A DNA stretch of 64,000 nt from Desulfolithobacter dissulfuricans. GTDB lineage: Bacteria > Desulfobacterota > Desulfobulbia > Desulfobulbales > Desulfobulbaceae. The stretch is from NCBI RefSeq assembly GCF_025998535.1, contig NZ_AP024233.1, positions 2,690,001-2,754,000 of the forward strand. The letters run 5' to 3'. Both the position numbers and the translations under genes were made by a program. Shown piece after piece: positions 8,417-17,674 of the stretch. Position 1 is the stretch's first letter. Every line of letters starts with the position of its first letter. The notes under the pieces were generated by a model. The model made no database searches and had not been told where the DNA came from. It was given only the letters and a program-made list of their open reading frames with translations.

Positions 8417-9202
8417 ATGCTGACCATTGCCGAGACCCCCTTTTCCTCACGCCTCTTTGTCGGTACCGGCAAGTTCGCCTCTTCCGAGCTGATGGCCAGG
8501 GCCATCGAGGCCTCTGGCGCCCAGATGGTGACCGTGGCCCTGCGGCGGGTGGACCTGAACAATCCCCAGGATGATATCATGACCCATCTGGACCGGGACA
8601 CCATCCACTTTCTGCCCAATACTTCGGGCGCCCGGAATGCCGAAGAGGCCGTCCGGTTGGCCCGGCTGGCCAGGGCGGCCAGTGGTACCAACTGGCTGAA
8701 ACTGGAGGTCACCCCGGATCCACGCACCCTGCTCCCGGACCCGGTGGACACCCTCAAGGCCACCGAGCAACTGGTGAAGGAAGGGTTCATCGTCCTGCCC
8801 TACATGAACGCTGATCCCATCCTGGCGCTCAGGCTGCAGGACGCCGGAGCAGCGGCGGTCATGCCCCTGGGCGCCCCTATCGGCACAAATCTCGGGGTCC
8901 AGACTGCCCTTCAGGTGGAAATCATCATCGAGCAGGCCAGGGTTCCCGTGGTGGTCGATGCCGGAATCGGCGCCCCGTCCCATGCTGCTCAGGCCATGGA
9001 AATGGGGGCTGATGCCGTGCTTGTGAACACCGCCATTGCCGTGGCCGGTGACCCGGTGCGGATGGCCAGGGCTTTCAAGGCAGCGGTGGAAGCCGGCCGG
9101 GAAGCCTATGAGGCTGGACTTGGCCGCCCGTCCAGGCAGGCCAGCGCCTCCTCGCCGCAGGAAGGCATGCTTACCGAGAACCTGGATTTCCTGCAGGGAT
9201 GA
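8417..9202 (+). CDS. thiG: Thiazole synthase ThiG
   Basis: Forms the thiazole ring of thiamine from deoxyxylulose-5-phosphate, dehydroglycine (iminoacetate) and ThiS thiocarboxylate. It is a TIM barrel of 261 aa, the usual length. The Schiff-base lysine is K95 in NWLKLEV. Phosphate-binding loops include [12 protein letters not shown] and VLVNTAIA. It works with ThiH, which supplies the imine in anaerobes. The last four bases overlap the thiH start (ATGA). Confidence 0.95.
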   Translation: MLTIAETPFSSRLFVGTGKFASSELMARAIEASGAQMVTVALRRVDLNNPQDDIMTHLDRDTIHFLPNTSGARNAEEAVRLARLARAASGTNWLKLEVTPDPRTLLPDPVDTLKATEQLVKEGFIVLPYMNADPILALRLQDAGAAAVMPLGAPIGTNLGVQTALQVEIIIEQARVPVVVDAGIGAPSHAAQAMEMGADAVLVNTAIAVAGDPVRMARAFKAAVEAGREAYEAGLGRPSRQASASSPQEGMLTENLDFLQG

Positions 9203-10383
9203 ATCTCATGACCGCTCCCAGCAGCCCACAGACCCGATTCACAGTGCCTGACTTTGCCACCCTCAAAGGCCTCGTCAGCCAGGCAACGGTGGACGATGTC
9301 CAGGCTGCCCTGCGCCGGGAACATCTGCGGATCGAAGACCTTGCCGCCCTGCTCTCACCGGCGGCCGAGACCATGCTGCCCCTGCTGGCCGCCGAGTCCA
9401 GACGGATCACCACCCTGCGCTTTGGCCGGACCACACAGATCTACGCTCCGCTCTATCTTTCCAATCTCTGCACCAACCGCTGTGCTTACTGCGGCTTTTC
9501 CGCAGACAACAGGATCGCTCGTCGCAAGCTCAGCCTGGAGGAAGCAGAGGCCGAAGCCGAGATCCTGCGAAAAAGGGGATTCCAGCATATTCTCCTGGTC
9601 AGCGGCGAAGCGCCGGCTGCGCTTGGGGTGGACTACCTCGAAGCCATTGCCCTGCGCCTCCGGGATCGGTTTGCTGCCCTGTCCATCGAGGTTCAACCGC
9701 TTAATACCGAAGAGTATGCCCGCCTGTTTGCGGCCGGGATCACCGCCGTGGCCGTATACCAGGAAACCTATGACCGCCGGGTGTATGATAAGGTGCACCT
9801 GAGCGGCCGGAAATGCGACTACGACTACCGCCTCGAGACCCCGGCCCGGGCCGCGGCCGCCGGCATGCGCGAGGTCGGCATCGGCGCCCTGCTGGGACTG
9901 GCCGACTGGCGCTGCGAGGGTCTGGCCCTGGGTTTACATCTGGCCTGGCTGCGCAAACATTTCTGGAAGACCAACTTCACGGTCAGCTTTCCCAGGCTAC
10001 GCCCGGCGGCCGGATCCTTCGAGCCCCTGGTCCACGTGACCGAGGCGCATCTGAGCCAGCTCATCTTTGCTCTGAGGATCTTTGATCCGGACGTGGGGCT
10101 CATCCTCTCCACCCGGGAAGAGGAACGGTACCGGGACGGCATGCTCGGCCTGGGTCCCACCCGCTATTCGGCAGGATCCTGCACTGCGCCGGGTGGGTAT
10201 TCCCAGGATGAGGAAAAAGGAGATCATCACGACGGCGAACAGTTCAGTGTCGGTGACCACCGCAGCATAGGCGAGGTCTGCGCCGCCATCCGCCGCAAAG
10301 GCTTTGACCCGGTCTGCAAGGACTGGGACAGGGAGTTTCAACACCTGGAAGACCAGGAGCCGGTTCCTGTTCCGGCAGAATAA
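9199..10383 (+). CDS. thiH: 2-iminoacetate synthase ThiH
   Basis: Radical SAM lyase that cleaves tyrosine to 2-iminoacetate (dehydroglycine) and p-cresol, feeding ThiG. It is the oxygen-sensitive alternative to ThiO, in line with an anaerobe. The CxxxCxxC cluster motif is C91, C95 and C98 ([10 protein letters not shown]). The family C-terminal region has [13 protein letters not shown]. At 394 aa it is full length. The ATG at 9199 overlaps the thiG stop; a second ATG at 9208 is possible. Confidence 0.94.
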   Translation: MNLMTAPSSPQTRFTVPDFATLKGLVSQATVDDVQAALRREHLRIEDLAALLSPAAETMLPLLAAESRRITTLRFGRTTQIYAPLYLSNLCTNRCAYCGFSADNRIARRKLSLEEAEAEAEILRKRGFQHILLVSGEAPAALGVDYLEAIALRLRDRFAALSIEVQPLNTEEYARLFAAGITAVAVYQETYDRRVYDKVHLSGRKCDYDYRLETPARAAAAGMREVGIGALLGLADWRCEGLALGLHLAWLRKHFWKTNFTVSFPRLRPAAGSFEPLVHVTEAHLSQLIFALRIFDPDVGLILSTREEERYRDGMLGLGPTRYSAGSCTAPGGYSQDEEKGDHHDGEQFSVGDHRSIGEVCAAIRRKGFDPVCKDWDREFQHLEDQEPVPVPAE

Positions 10384-10423
10384 ATCAACGACGCCAATTT
10401 TCAGCTGAAGGAGAGAAAAGAAG

Positions 10424-11713
10424 ATGTCAGACATTAAGAAGATGTACACCACCATTCTCGGGGACTCCTTTCCCCTGGAGATGACCATTTCTTTTGGCGA
10501 CCAGACCCTGGTATACCGTAAAAAGACCTGGAAGATCCGCAAGGAGGACGGCACAGAAGAGGAACGGGGCCTGCGCTACGGCGAAAACCCGGACCAGGAG
10601 GCCGCTCTCTATGAACTGGTCAACGGCAACCTGGTGCTGGGCGAGTGCAAATTCATCGAACCCGGCAACTCCCTGGTCAGCGGCATCACCGTGGACGACA
10701 TGCTCCAGGTGGGTAAACATCCCGGCAAGATCAACCTCACCGACGTGGACAACGGGCTTAACATCCTCAAGTACCTGATGGACAAACCGGCCGCGGTCAT
10801 CCTCAAGCATAACAATCCCTGTGGCGCCTCGCTGGGAGAGAGCCTGGCCGAAGCCTACAACCGGGCCAACCGGGCTGACCGGATTGCCGCCTTTGGCGGG
10901 GCCGTGGTCCTCAGTCGGCCGGTGGACAGGGAAACGGCCGAGATGATGTCACAGAACTACCTGGAAGTTGTCTGCGCCCCGGATTTTGAAGAGGGTTCGC
11001 TGGAGATCCTGGCCCAGCGCAAAAACCTGCGGGTCATCAAGATCGAGCGCATCGACAGGCTGGCCGAGTTTGAAAAGTACCGGTTTGTGGATTTCAAGTC
11101 CCTGATCGATGGCGGCATCATTGTCCAGCAGTCGGCGGTCAACTCCATCCGCTCCAGGGAAGATCTCAAACCGGCCGTGGCCACCTGGAAGGGCAAGGAG
11201 TACCGCTGCGAAAGGGAGCCCACCCAGCGCGAAATAGACGACATGATCTTTGGCTGGGCTGTTGAGCATGGCGTGACATCCAACTCGGTTATCTACGTCA
11301 AGGACGGCTGCACCGTGGGAATCGGTACCGGCGAGCAGGACCGGGTCGGGGTGGCGGAAATCGCCGTCTACAAAGCCTATAAAAAATACGCCGACATCAC
11401 CTGCTTTGACAAGTTCGGCATTCCTTACGCCGATCTGGAACTGGAAGTCGAGCAGGGTAAGCGGGACAGGGCGGACAAGGAAGAAATCGACGCCAAGGTT
11501 AAGGAGGACCGGGCAGGTCTGCCCGGCTCGGTGATGATCTCGGACGCCTTCTTTCCCTTCCGGGATGCCGCCGACGTGGGTATCCGCGAGGGCGTCAGCG
11601 CCATCCTCCAGGCCGGTGGCTCCATGCGTGATTACGCCTCCATCGAGGCCTGCAACGAGGCTGATCCCAAAGTGGCCATGATGTTCACCGGCCAGCGCTC
11701 GTTCAAGCATTAA
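10424..11713 (+). CDS. purH: AICAR formyltransferase (PurH C-terminal domain only)
   Basis: Transfers a formyl group to AICAR to give FAICAR in purine synthesis. The formyltransferase signature is clear: LRYGENPDQEAALY, VLKHNNPCG with the catalytic Lys-His pair, and a DAFFPF segment near the end. At 429 aa it lacks the roughly 190-residue MGS-like domain of bifunctional PurH that performs the IMP cyclohydrolase step. That step must come from another gene. A short unrelated N-terminus of about 50 residues replaces it. A good ribosome-binding site (AAGGAGAG) precedes the ATG, and the gene ends in a terminator. Confidence 0.9.
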   Translation: MSDIKKMYTTILGDSFPLEMTISFGDQTLVYRKKTWKIRKEDGTEEERGLRYGENPDQEAALYELVNGNLVLGECKFIEPGNSLVSGITVDDMLQVGKHPGKINLTDVDNGLNILKYLMDKPAAVILKHNNPCGASLGESLAEAYNRANRADRIAAFGGAVVLSRPVDRETAEMMSQNYLEVVCAPDFEEGSLEILAQRKNLRVIKIERIDRLAEFEKYRFVDFKSLIDGGIIVQQSAVNSIRSREDLKPAVATWKGKEYRCEREPTQREIDDMIFGWAVEHGVTSNSVIYVKDGCTVGIGTGEQDRVGVAEIAVYKAYKKYADITCFDKFGIPYADLELEVEQGKRDRADKEEIDAKVKEDRAGLPGSVMISDAFFPFRDAADVGIREGVSAILQAGGSMRDYASIEACNEADPKVAMMFTGQRSFKH

Positions 11714-11743
11714 GGGAGAAACCGACGATCTGATCGAACTATT

Positions 11744-11783
11744 GGCGGCTGGAGCGTGTATTTTGTTTTTCAGCCGCCTTTTT
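11744..11783 (+). terminator. Intrinsic terminator after the thi-purH run
   Basis: GGCGGCTG (11744-11751) pairs with CAGCCGCC (11771-11778), followed by TTTTT. It closes the plus-strand genes starting at 5244. Confidence 0.8.
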
Positions 11784-11856
11784 CGTCTCAGCCGGAAAGG
11801 ACAGAAACCAACCGGGGTCAACCCAAGGTTGCCATAAGATGACAGGAGGTATGTTC

Positions 11857-12519
11857 ATGGACACAATAGAGTGCATCAAGACACGGATGAGTATCCGGGC
11901 CTTTAAGCCCGAACCTGTACCCCGCGAGCTCATTATGGAGGTCATCGAAGCGGCTCGCTGGTCCCCGTCGTACAAAAACAGCCAGCCCTGGGAAGTGATG
12001 GTTTTGTCAGGCGAGAAAAAAGAAGCACTCTCCAGATTTCTGATCGAACTGCTGGAACAGGGCGAGGAACCCTGCCCTGATATCCCGGCCCCACAATCCT
12101 GGCCGCCAGCGGAGCAGGCCCGGATCGACGACCTGTTTCGAAAACGCAGGGAGGCCACCGGTATTGACCTGGCGGCGCCGGAGATGGTTATCAAGGCGAA
12201 AAAGGCCAATTTCCGGTTCTACAATGCCCCGCACGGTATCTTTCTCTACCAGGATGATTCCCTGTCCCAGTGGTCACTCTTTGACCTGGGAATCTTTGCC
12301 CAGAGCCTGATGCTGGCAGCCCATGCCAGGGGACTGGGAACCGTTCCCCAGGCGTTTGCAGTCGACTATGCCCGGCAGACCAAGGAATTCCTCGGTATTC
12401 CAGGCAACAAACGATTGGTTCTGGGCATGTCCATCGGCTATCCCGACACGGACTCCCCGGCCAACCAGCTGCGGACCGACAGAGCACCAGCCGAAGAAAT
12501 CGTCACCTGGCTGGAGTGA
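11857..12519 (+). CDS. Nitroreductase family protein
   Basis: FMN-dependent NAD(P)H oxidoreductase of the nitroreductase fold. The N-terminus TRMSIRAFKPEPVPR is the typical FMN phosphate-binding start, and AARWSPSYKNSQPWE is the next conserved block. The C-terminal GMSIGYPD matches the family end. AGGAGGT at 11844-11850 lies after the first in-frame ATG (11839), touches the second and is 6 nt before the third, so the start is 11857 (220 aa). The gene ends 2 nt from the convergent Gfo/Idh gene. Physiological substrate unknown. Confidence 0.88.
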   Translation: MDTIECIKTRMSIRAFKPEPVPRELIMEVIEAARWSPSYKNSQPWEVMVLSGEKKEALSRFLIELLEQGEEPCPDIPAPQSWPPAEQARIDDLFRKRREATGIDLAAPEMVIKAKKANFRFYNAPHGIFLYQDDSLSQWSLFDLGIFAQSLMLAAHARGLGTVPQAFAVDYARQTKEFLGIPGNKRLVLGMSIGYPDTDSPANQLRTDRAPAEEIVTWLE

Positions 12520-12521
12520 TG

Positions 12522-13493
12522 TCATCTTCGAGGGATATCCACCCATTGCTGGCGGCGGGCTGATTCCAGACAGGCCGCGCAGCAGCGCAGGGCCTGAAGG
12601 CCATCCTCTCCGTTGACGGGGTTGTCCGCTGTCCCGCTCAGGAAGTCGTGCCAGTCCCGGAGCAGGGGGACAATGGTGGAAACAGCCGGTCCGGGATCCA
12701 GGGATACCCGCCGGGTGCCCTGAATCCGCTCCAGCTGGTTGTAGATCTGCTCTCCGTGCAGCTGGCCGTTTTCACAGATAAATTCAAAACGGCCCGACCG
12801 GGCCCGACCCACCTTGGAACAGTCCAGGGTCCCGGCAACCCCGTTTTCCATCTCCACAAGAACAGCGACCAGGTCTTCAAGCGAAGCGTTATGCTGCTGC
12901 CGCGTCACGGCCATGACCCGATGCACCTCCAGATCGGTAATAAAACGCAGGGCGTCAAAGACATGAACAGCGGTATGGAAGCTGACCCCGGCTCCGGCCA
13001 CAGACGGTTCTTCATGCCAGGAAAGGGTTGATGGTTCCAGCCGCTGATTGGCGGAAAAGCAGTAGAGGGAACCAAACTCAGGAAGATGGCGACGCAACCC
13101 CCGGATCACCTGGTTGTAGCGCAGGGTCTGGCCCACGGTCAGGGTAAAGCGGTTTTTGCCCTCTGTGGCCAGGGCAACCATTGCCTCGCCTTCCGCTACC
13201 CGGGCAGCCAGAGGTTTTTCCACCAGCAGCGGCTTGGTGGCCGCCGCACAAGAGCGGGCGATTTCCAGATTAAAGGCCGGTGGGACCACTGAGATAACCG
13301 CTTCCACCTCCGGCGCTGCGACCAGGTCGCGCCAGTCACGGTACCAGGAACAGTGCCATTGCCTGGCCTGCTCCCTGCCCTGCTCCGACCTTCTGCTGAT
13401 GGCGACAAGCTCAAGCCCGTCCACATCATTTTGTATATGCCCGGCATAGCGGCTACCGTGGCGACCGGTACCGATGATACCCACACGTACCAT
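12522..13493 (-). CDS. Gfo/Idh/MocA family oxidoreductase
   Basis: NAD(P)-dependent oxidoreductase, usually acting on sugars, inositols or biliverdin-like compounds. The N-terminal Rossmann fold has GIIGTGRHG at 5-13, and the family motif EKP is E92-K93-P94. A GFO/IDH C-terminal beta domain follows (about 120-320). It is the last gene of the minus-strand run that begins near 17.5 kb and follows the unknown gene by 2 nt. Its place in a haem/siroheme operon is suggestive but does not define the substrate. Confidence 0.85.
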   Translation of the reverse strand: MVRVGIIGTGRHGSRYAGHIQNDVDGLELVAISRRSEQGREQARQWHCSWYRDWRDLVAAPEVEAVISVVPPAFNLEIARSCAAATKPLLVEKPLAARVAEGEAMVALATEGKNRFTLTVGQTLRYNQVIRGLRRHLPEFGSLYCFSANQRLEPSTLSWHEEPSVAGAGVSFHTAVHVFDALRFITDLEVHRVMAVTRQQHNASLEDLVAVLVEMENGVAGTLDCSKVGRARSGRFEFICENGQLHGEQIYNQLERIQGTRRVSLDPGPAVSTIVPLLRDWHDFLSGTADNPVNGEDGLQALRCCAACLESARRQQWVDIPRR

Positions 13494-13495
13494 GC

Positions 13496-14005
13496 CTACT
13501 CGTGCTCCGGGGACAGACAGAGTTGCTCCCAGCCTTCCGGCAGAAGGGCTGGATCCATTTCCAGTTCCACCAGAAAACCCTCTAATGTTTCCACAGTACA
13601 GTTGACCGATGAAGCCCGCTCGCCGCGGCCAACCTCCTCCAGCTCGTTCTCGAGGAAATGGACGAGTCTGTCCCGGAGCAGGTCCGGAAAAGAACCCCAG
13701 TCATGGCCGGTGCGCTGACAAAAAGACTTGAACCGGTGGAAGTTGATTATGGTCCGGGCGATTCCCCGGTAGATGGATAGATCGCGGTTGGAGGGTTCCA
13801 GGTCGCGCAGGACAATATCGCGAAATCTGGCCGCCGCAGCGTCCAGCAGGGCATGATACTCCTCCGGATGGAGGCTGAGCCCCGGGCCATCCGGGTCCTC
13901 GGTCAGATAATGGAGAGTCGCATGGAGGGCAATTTCAGGAATCTCCCCGGAATCGCGGAGAATAAAAATCTCATCTTCGATGATCTGGCTGCGTTCCCCG
14001 GACAT
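13496..14005 (-). CDS. Hypothetical protein in the hemA operon, 169 aa
   Basis: Not recognised. Acidic and mostly helical, with no membrane segment or signal peptide. It has repeated charged stretches (RFRDIVLRDLEPSNRD, FLENELEEVGRGERA). The ATG at 14005 overlaps the hemA stop by one base (TGATG) and has AAGGA upstream, so it is translationally coupled to hemA; the earlier GTG at 14008 is less likely. The coupling suggests a role tied to tetrapyrrole synthesis, but the sequence gives no biochemical clue. Confidence 0.75.
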   Translation of the reverse strand: MSGERSQIIEDEIFILRDSGEIPEIALHATLHYLTEDPDGPGLSLHPEEYHALLDAAAARFRDIVLRDLEPSNRDLSIYRGIARTIINFHRFKSFCQRTGHDWGSFPDLLRDRLVHFLENELEEVGRGERASSVNCTVETLEGFLVELEMDPALLPEGWEQLCLSPEHE

Positions 14006-15294
14006 CACGATCCTTCTGAATCGTTACCGTTGTCAAGCCGGAACAGGGTGCGGACCGTATTGATCCGTTCCTGACGCTGGCTGCAATGGTGATCGGTTTT
14101 CAGGTACTGCATGGGGTGATGCAGCATCTTCGAAACAATGGCCGAGGCCATTTTTTCCACAGACTTCTGTTCCTTACTGCTTAAATTCTTCAGACGGGGA
14201 AGCGTCTTTTCCAGCTCGGCCCGGCAGATGGCCTCGGCCATCCTGCGCAGCTCGACAATGGTGGGTGTAACCTCCATGTTCTCGAGCCACTGGCTGAACT
14301 TCAGGGTCTCCTCCTCCACGATCCGCTCGGCCTTGACCGCCTCCCGGTCCCGTTCGGCCTTGTTCATCTCCACCACATTGTTAAGATCATCAATGTCGTA
14401 GAGATAGACATTCTCCAGGTCATTGATTTTTGGATCGAGATCGCGGGGAACGGCAATATCGATGAAAAAAAGCGGCTGGTTGCGGCGCTCGCGCATTACC
14501 GGTTTGACATCATCCCTGGTCAGGATGATCCCGGGCGCACCAGTGGAACTGATGATGATATCCACATTGAGCAGCTCCTCGATCAGTTCATCAAGCGAGA
14601 CCGCCCGGCCTCCAAAACGCCTGGCCAGATTCACGGCCCGCTCCAGGGTCCTGTTACAGACCACCACGTCCTTAATGCCCTGTCCCACCAGATGTTCGGC
14701 TGCCAGCTCGGCCATCTCGCCGGCGCCAACAAGCATGACCCGCTTGTCACGGAGTTGACCGAAAATTTTCCTGCCCAGCTCCACAGCCGCATAACTGATG
14801 GACACCGCAGCAGCGCCGATGCGGGTTTCGGTCCGCACCCTCTTGGCCACGGAAAAAGATTTATGCAGCAGCTTGTTGAGGATGGTGCCGGCGGTCTGCA
14901 GTTCAGAGGCGTAACGAAAGGCCTCCTTGAGCTGGCCAAGTATCTGGGCCTCGCCCACTATCATGGAATCGAGGCTGGAGGCCACCATGAACAGATGACG
15001 AATGGCCTCCTGGTTCAGGTACCGGTACACGTACCTGTCGAGCTCGGCCGGTGGTACCGCCTGGCCAAAAAGCAGGTCCAGGACCTCCTGGACGGAGCGG
15101 TCCGGATCCTCACAGGTAAAGAGCACCTCCACCCGGTTGCAGGTGGAGAGGAGATAATACTCCTTGAGCCCGGACAGACTGCCCAGTGCTGCGAGCGGAT
15201 CCTCATAGCCGCCTGACAGTGCGAGCTTTTCCCGCACTGCCAGGGGAGTGGTCTTATGATTTACCCCGAGCAGGACTATGGTATCAGGTGGCAT
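14005..15294 (-). CDS. hemA: Glutamyl-tRNA reductase
   Basis: Reduces glutamyl-tRNA(Glu) to glutamate-1-semialdehyde, the first step of C5-pathway tetrapyrrole synthesis. The catalytic cysteine is C52 in STCNRVE. The NADPH-binding domain has VGAGEMAELAA near residue 190, followed by the helical dimerisation domain. At 429 aa it is the expected size. It overlaps the end of the upstream ccsB/hemX gene by 11 nt. That pairing is common in bacteria and links haem supply to cytochrome c maturation. Confidence 0.95.
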   Translation of the reverse strand: MPPDTIVLLGVNHKTTPLAVREKLALSGGYEDPLAALGSLSGLKEYYLLSTCNRVEVLFTCEDPDRSVQEVLDLLFGQAVPPAELDRYVYRYLNQEAIRHLFMVASSLDSMIVGEAQILGQLKEAFRYASELQTAGTILNKLLHKSFSVAKRVRTETRIGAAAVSISYAAVELGRKIFGQLRDKRVMLVGAGEMAELAAEHLVGQGIKDVVVCNRTLERAVNLARRFGGRAVSLDELIEELLNVDIIISSTGAPGIILTRDDVKPVMRERRNQPLFFIDIAVPRDLDPKINDLENVYLYDIDDLNNVVEMNKAERDREAVKAERIVEEETLKFSQWLENMEVTPTIVELRRMAEAICRAELEKTLPRLKNLSSKEQKSVEKMASAIVSKMLHHPMQYLKTDHHCSQRQERINTVRTLFRLDNGNDSEGS

Positions 15295-16102
15295 AGGTGT
15301 GCACCCCTTCCAGAAGAAAGGTAACGCCCCACAGGGTAAAGAGAACGGAAATAAAGGCGATGATGGTCATGATCGCCGCCCGCCGGCCGCGCCAGCCAAC
15401 GGTGAAGCGCTGGTGCACCAGGGCGGCATAGAGAAACCAGGTGATAAGCGACCAGGTTTCTTTGGGATCCCAGTGCCAGTAGGCACCCCAGGCCTGTTTG
15501 GCCCAGATGGAGCCGGTGATGATCCCCAGGGTGAGCAGCGGAAAACCGACACTGAGACAATGCTGGTTCAGCTTGTCCAGTGCGTCGAGGGATGGCAGGC
15601 GGGAATAGAACAGACCAAAACGTTTTCTTTTTATTTCACGTTCCTGAAGCAGGTACATGATACCGCCCACACAGGCAAGGGCGAGAAATCCATCGGCGAT
15701 AATGGAAATGGAGGCATGGATCGGCAGCCACCACGACTGCAGTGCCGGAACCAGGGGCATGACCTGCCGGTTGGCAACACCGGCCAGGATCATCAGCAGC
15801 AGGGTCAGGATGCTGACAAAGGTACCGAAATTTTTGACCGTATAACGCCAGCGAAAGGAAAGATAGCACCAGGCAATGGACCAGGCAAAGAACGAAACCG
15901 TCTCGTGCTGACTGGTGATGGGCGTATGACCGGCCTCGAAGTACCGGGCAACAATATTGAAGGTATGGAGGATGGCGGCGGCGAAAAAGATCATCCGGGC
16001 AATACGCCGGATACCGTTTCGCTGGGTGATGAAAAATACGATATAGGCCGCCGTAGCCAGCACATAGGCGACAAAACTTATCTGAAAAAGCAGATAGCTC
16101 AT
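15284..16102 (-). CDS. ccsB: Cytochrome c biogenesis protein CcsB/CcsA family (HemX-like)
   Basis: Integral membrane protein of the haem-handling family. About eight hydrophobic helices cover the 272 aa. The signature WGAYWHWDPKETW lies near residue 205 (tryptophan-rich WWD-type motif), with conserved histidines in the loops (ILHTFN, SQHETVSFFAW, IHASISI). It is either the haem-delivering half of a system II cytochrome c synthase or HemX, which regulates HemA. The direct overlap with hemA favours the HemX-like role, but sequence alone does not settle it. Confidence 0.85.
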   Translation of the reverse strand: MSYLLFQISFVAYVLATAAYIVFFITQRNGIRRIARMIFFAAAILHTFNIVARYFEAGHTPITSQHETVSFFAWSIAWCYLSFRWRYTVKNFGTFVSILTLLLMILAGVANRQVMPLVPALQSWWLPIHASISIIADGFLALACVGGIMYLLQEREIKRKRFGLFYSRLPSLDALDKLNQHCLSVGFPLLTLGIITGSIWAKQAWGAYWHWDPKETWSLITWFLYAALVHQRFTVGWRGRRAAIMTIIAFISVLFTLWGVTFLLEGVHTYAT

Positions 16103-16122
16103 GGAAGATACATGCCGAGAAA

Positions 16123-16795
16123 TTAAGAGTCAGGAGCAGACAGCTGCTTGAGCCGGTGCAGATCGATGCTGATATCCGGACCTAAAACATTGAGCAGGTG
16201 CTCTTGCAGCAGTTCCCAGTCGCCCCTTCTGATCCAGGTAACTATATCGTCCTGCAACATATTTTGAAACAGAATTTTCCGGGCCGAACAACTGGATTCC
16301 CCCTGGAGGACCTGCTCCCTGACCATGGAGACCAACTCGAGCAGGACCTGGTATTCAGGCCCGAAACGCTCTTCAAGCTGACGCCGGACCATGGCGGCCA
16401 CCGCCGGGCTTCTGCCCCGGTGGCGACCATCAGGGTCAGCGCCCCCGGCGAACAACAGCTGGAACATGAAAGCTGCATCGCCCGGGATCGTCCGCCACGT
16501 TGATCAGCTGCCCGGTCGCTTCGGCTTCCTGACGGACCGCCTCCTGGACCTGCTGGTTATCCGTGGCTGCGAAGACCAGGAGGGCGCCTGAGAGATCGCC
16601 CTGTCGATACGGTCTGTCGAGCCACTCGATGCGACCGGAACGGGCCAGGTGGACAAGTTCCGCTGTGGCCTCGGGACTTATCACCCGAACGCGGGCTCCG
16701 GCCTCGAGCAGGCCTCTGACCTTGCGCCGGGCCACCCTGCCGCCTCCGACCACCACACACAGCTTACCGGTGATATCTAAGCAGACGGGATACAA
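16123..16795 (-). CDS. sirC: Precorrin-2 dehydrogenase/sirohydrochlorin ferrochelatase-like (siroheme synthase), broken by two frameshifts
   Basis: Converts precorrin-2 to sirohydrochlorin, and perhaps inserts iron, on the way to siroheme, the cofactor of dissimilatory sulfite reductase. The NAD-binding VVGGGRVARRK is at about 14-24. The reading frame is lost after PAVVRRG at a C5 run (16442-16446). The expected ALTLMVATG continues in a second frame, and after a C4 run (16415-16418) GRSPAVAAMVRRQLEERFGPEY continues in the third. Adding one C to each run restores a normal protein of about 225 aa. The start codon appears to be TTG, with no in-frame ATG before the upstream stop. It sits between the methyltransferase and the ccsB/hemA pair. 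Confidence 0.85.
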
Positions 16796-16843
16796 GGTAG
16801 CTGCACAATCATACTGTTGTCATGATCAGGAAGAGCCCCCCAC

Positions 16844-17541
16844 TCAGCGCCCGGGAGTGGTCAATCGGTTGAGAACAATCTCCCGGTCCTCCTCCAGGCT
16901 GCGCAGCCGACGCTTCATGGCCGCGACCTGATACTCCTTTTGCGCCAGTTCAAGAAAGGGCTGCACACTCTGGCGGTCGGCATCGTGGGCCAGGTAAATG
17001 ACTCCACCGGGCTTGAGCGCCCTGCGCAGCACCCCGAGCAGGGGTTCAAAGAACTCTTCCCGGAAAAGTATCTCTGCCCTATAATCACGTCAAAGGGCTC
17101 CATGTCCGGCGGATCGAGCCAGTCGAGCAGTTCAAAGGTGACATTGTCCGACACCTTGCTGGCAGCGGCGCTGACCCGGGAAAAATCCAGGATCAGTTCC
17201 TCGTAGTCGGTCAGAGTGACCCGGGCGCCGCAGGCGGCGGCAGCCAGCCCCGGGGCCCCGAGCCCGGCTCCCAGTTCCAGAATCCTTGTTTCCCCGGTAA
17301 AATTTTGACCGGTGAGAAACTGGGCCAGGACAATGGCCGCTTCCCAGAGTTTGATCCAGAAAGGGAACTCCGACACATCCTGAAACGGATCCCTGCCGTC
17401 AAGCATCTCCTCAAGATCTGTAACCTTGAGGAGGTTGAGACGTACCTCGCCAAGCTGGAGAGGCTCAAAGGCCACTTTGTACTGTTTTCTGATCTTTGTG
17501 TAAAGGTCCTGCACCTGGGCAGGCAAGGTCTGCGGATCCAT
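16844..17541 (-). CDS. Class I SAM-dependent methyltransferase (METTL21/Nnt1-like), broken by one frameshift
   Basis: The SAM-binding motif I is ILELGAGLGAPGLAAA near residue 90, followed by LTDY. After FDVIIG the frame is lost at a CCC run (17077-17079, plus strand). One extra base lets the expected AEILFREEFFEPLLGVLRRALKPGG follow in the next frame, and the protein then runs to 16844 (about 232 aa). Proteins of this type (KVAFEPLQLG, EFPFWIKLWEAA) are protein-lysine methyltransferase relatives; the target is unknown. AAGAGG precedes the ATG. It heads the run that leads into sirC and hemA. Confidence 0.78.
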
Positions 17542-17579
17542 AAAGCCTCTTGCTGACTGGTAGTATACGGGACAGAGTG

Positions 17580-17627
17580 CCGATGATTAAAAAAAATAAA
17601 AATAAAGGTTGCCGGTCGACGGCAAAC
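17580..17627 (-). terminator. Intrinsic terminator after uppP
   Basis: TTGCCG (17609-17614) pairs with CGGCAA (17620-17625). Read on the minus strand, the stem is followed by a long T-rich tail. A second strong stem CTCCGGC/GCCGGAG (17632-17648) lies between it and the uppP stop. Confidence 0.7.
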
Positions 17628-17674
17628 TCTGCTCCGGCAGCGCCGGAGAAAAACCACATCGCAGTTCGCTTGTT

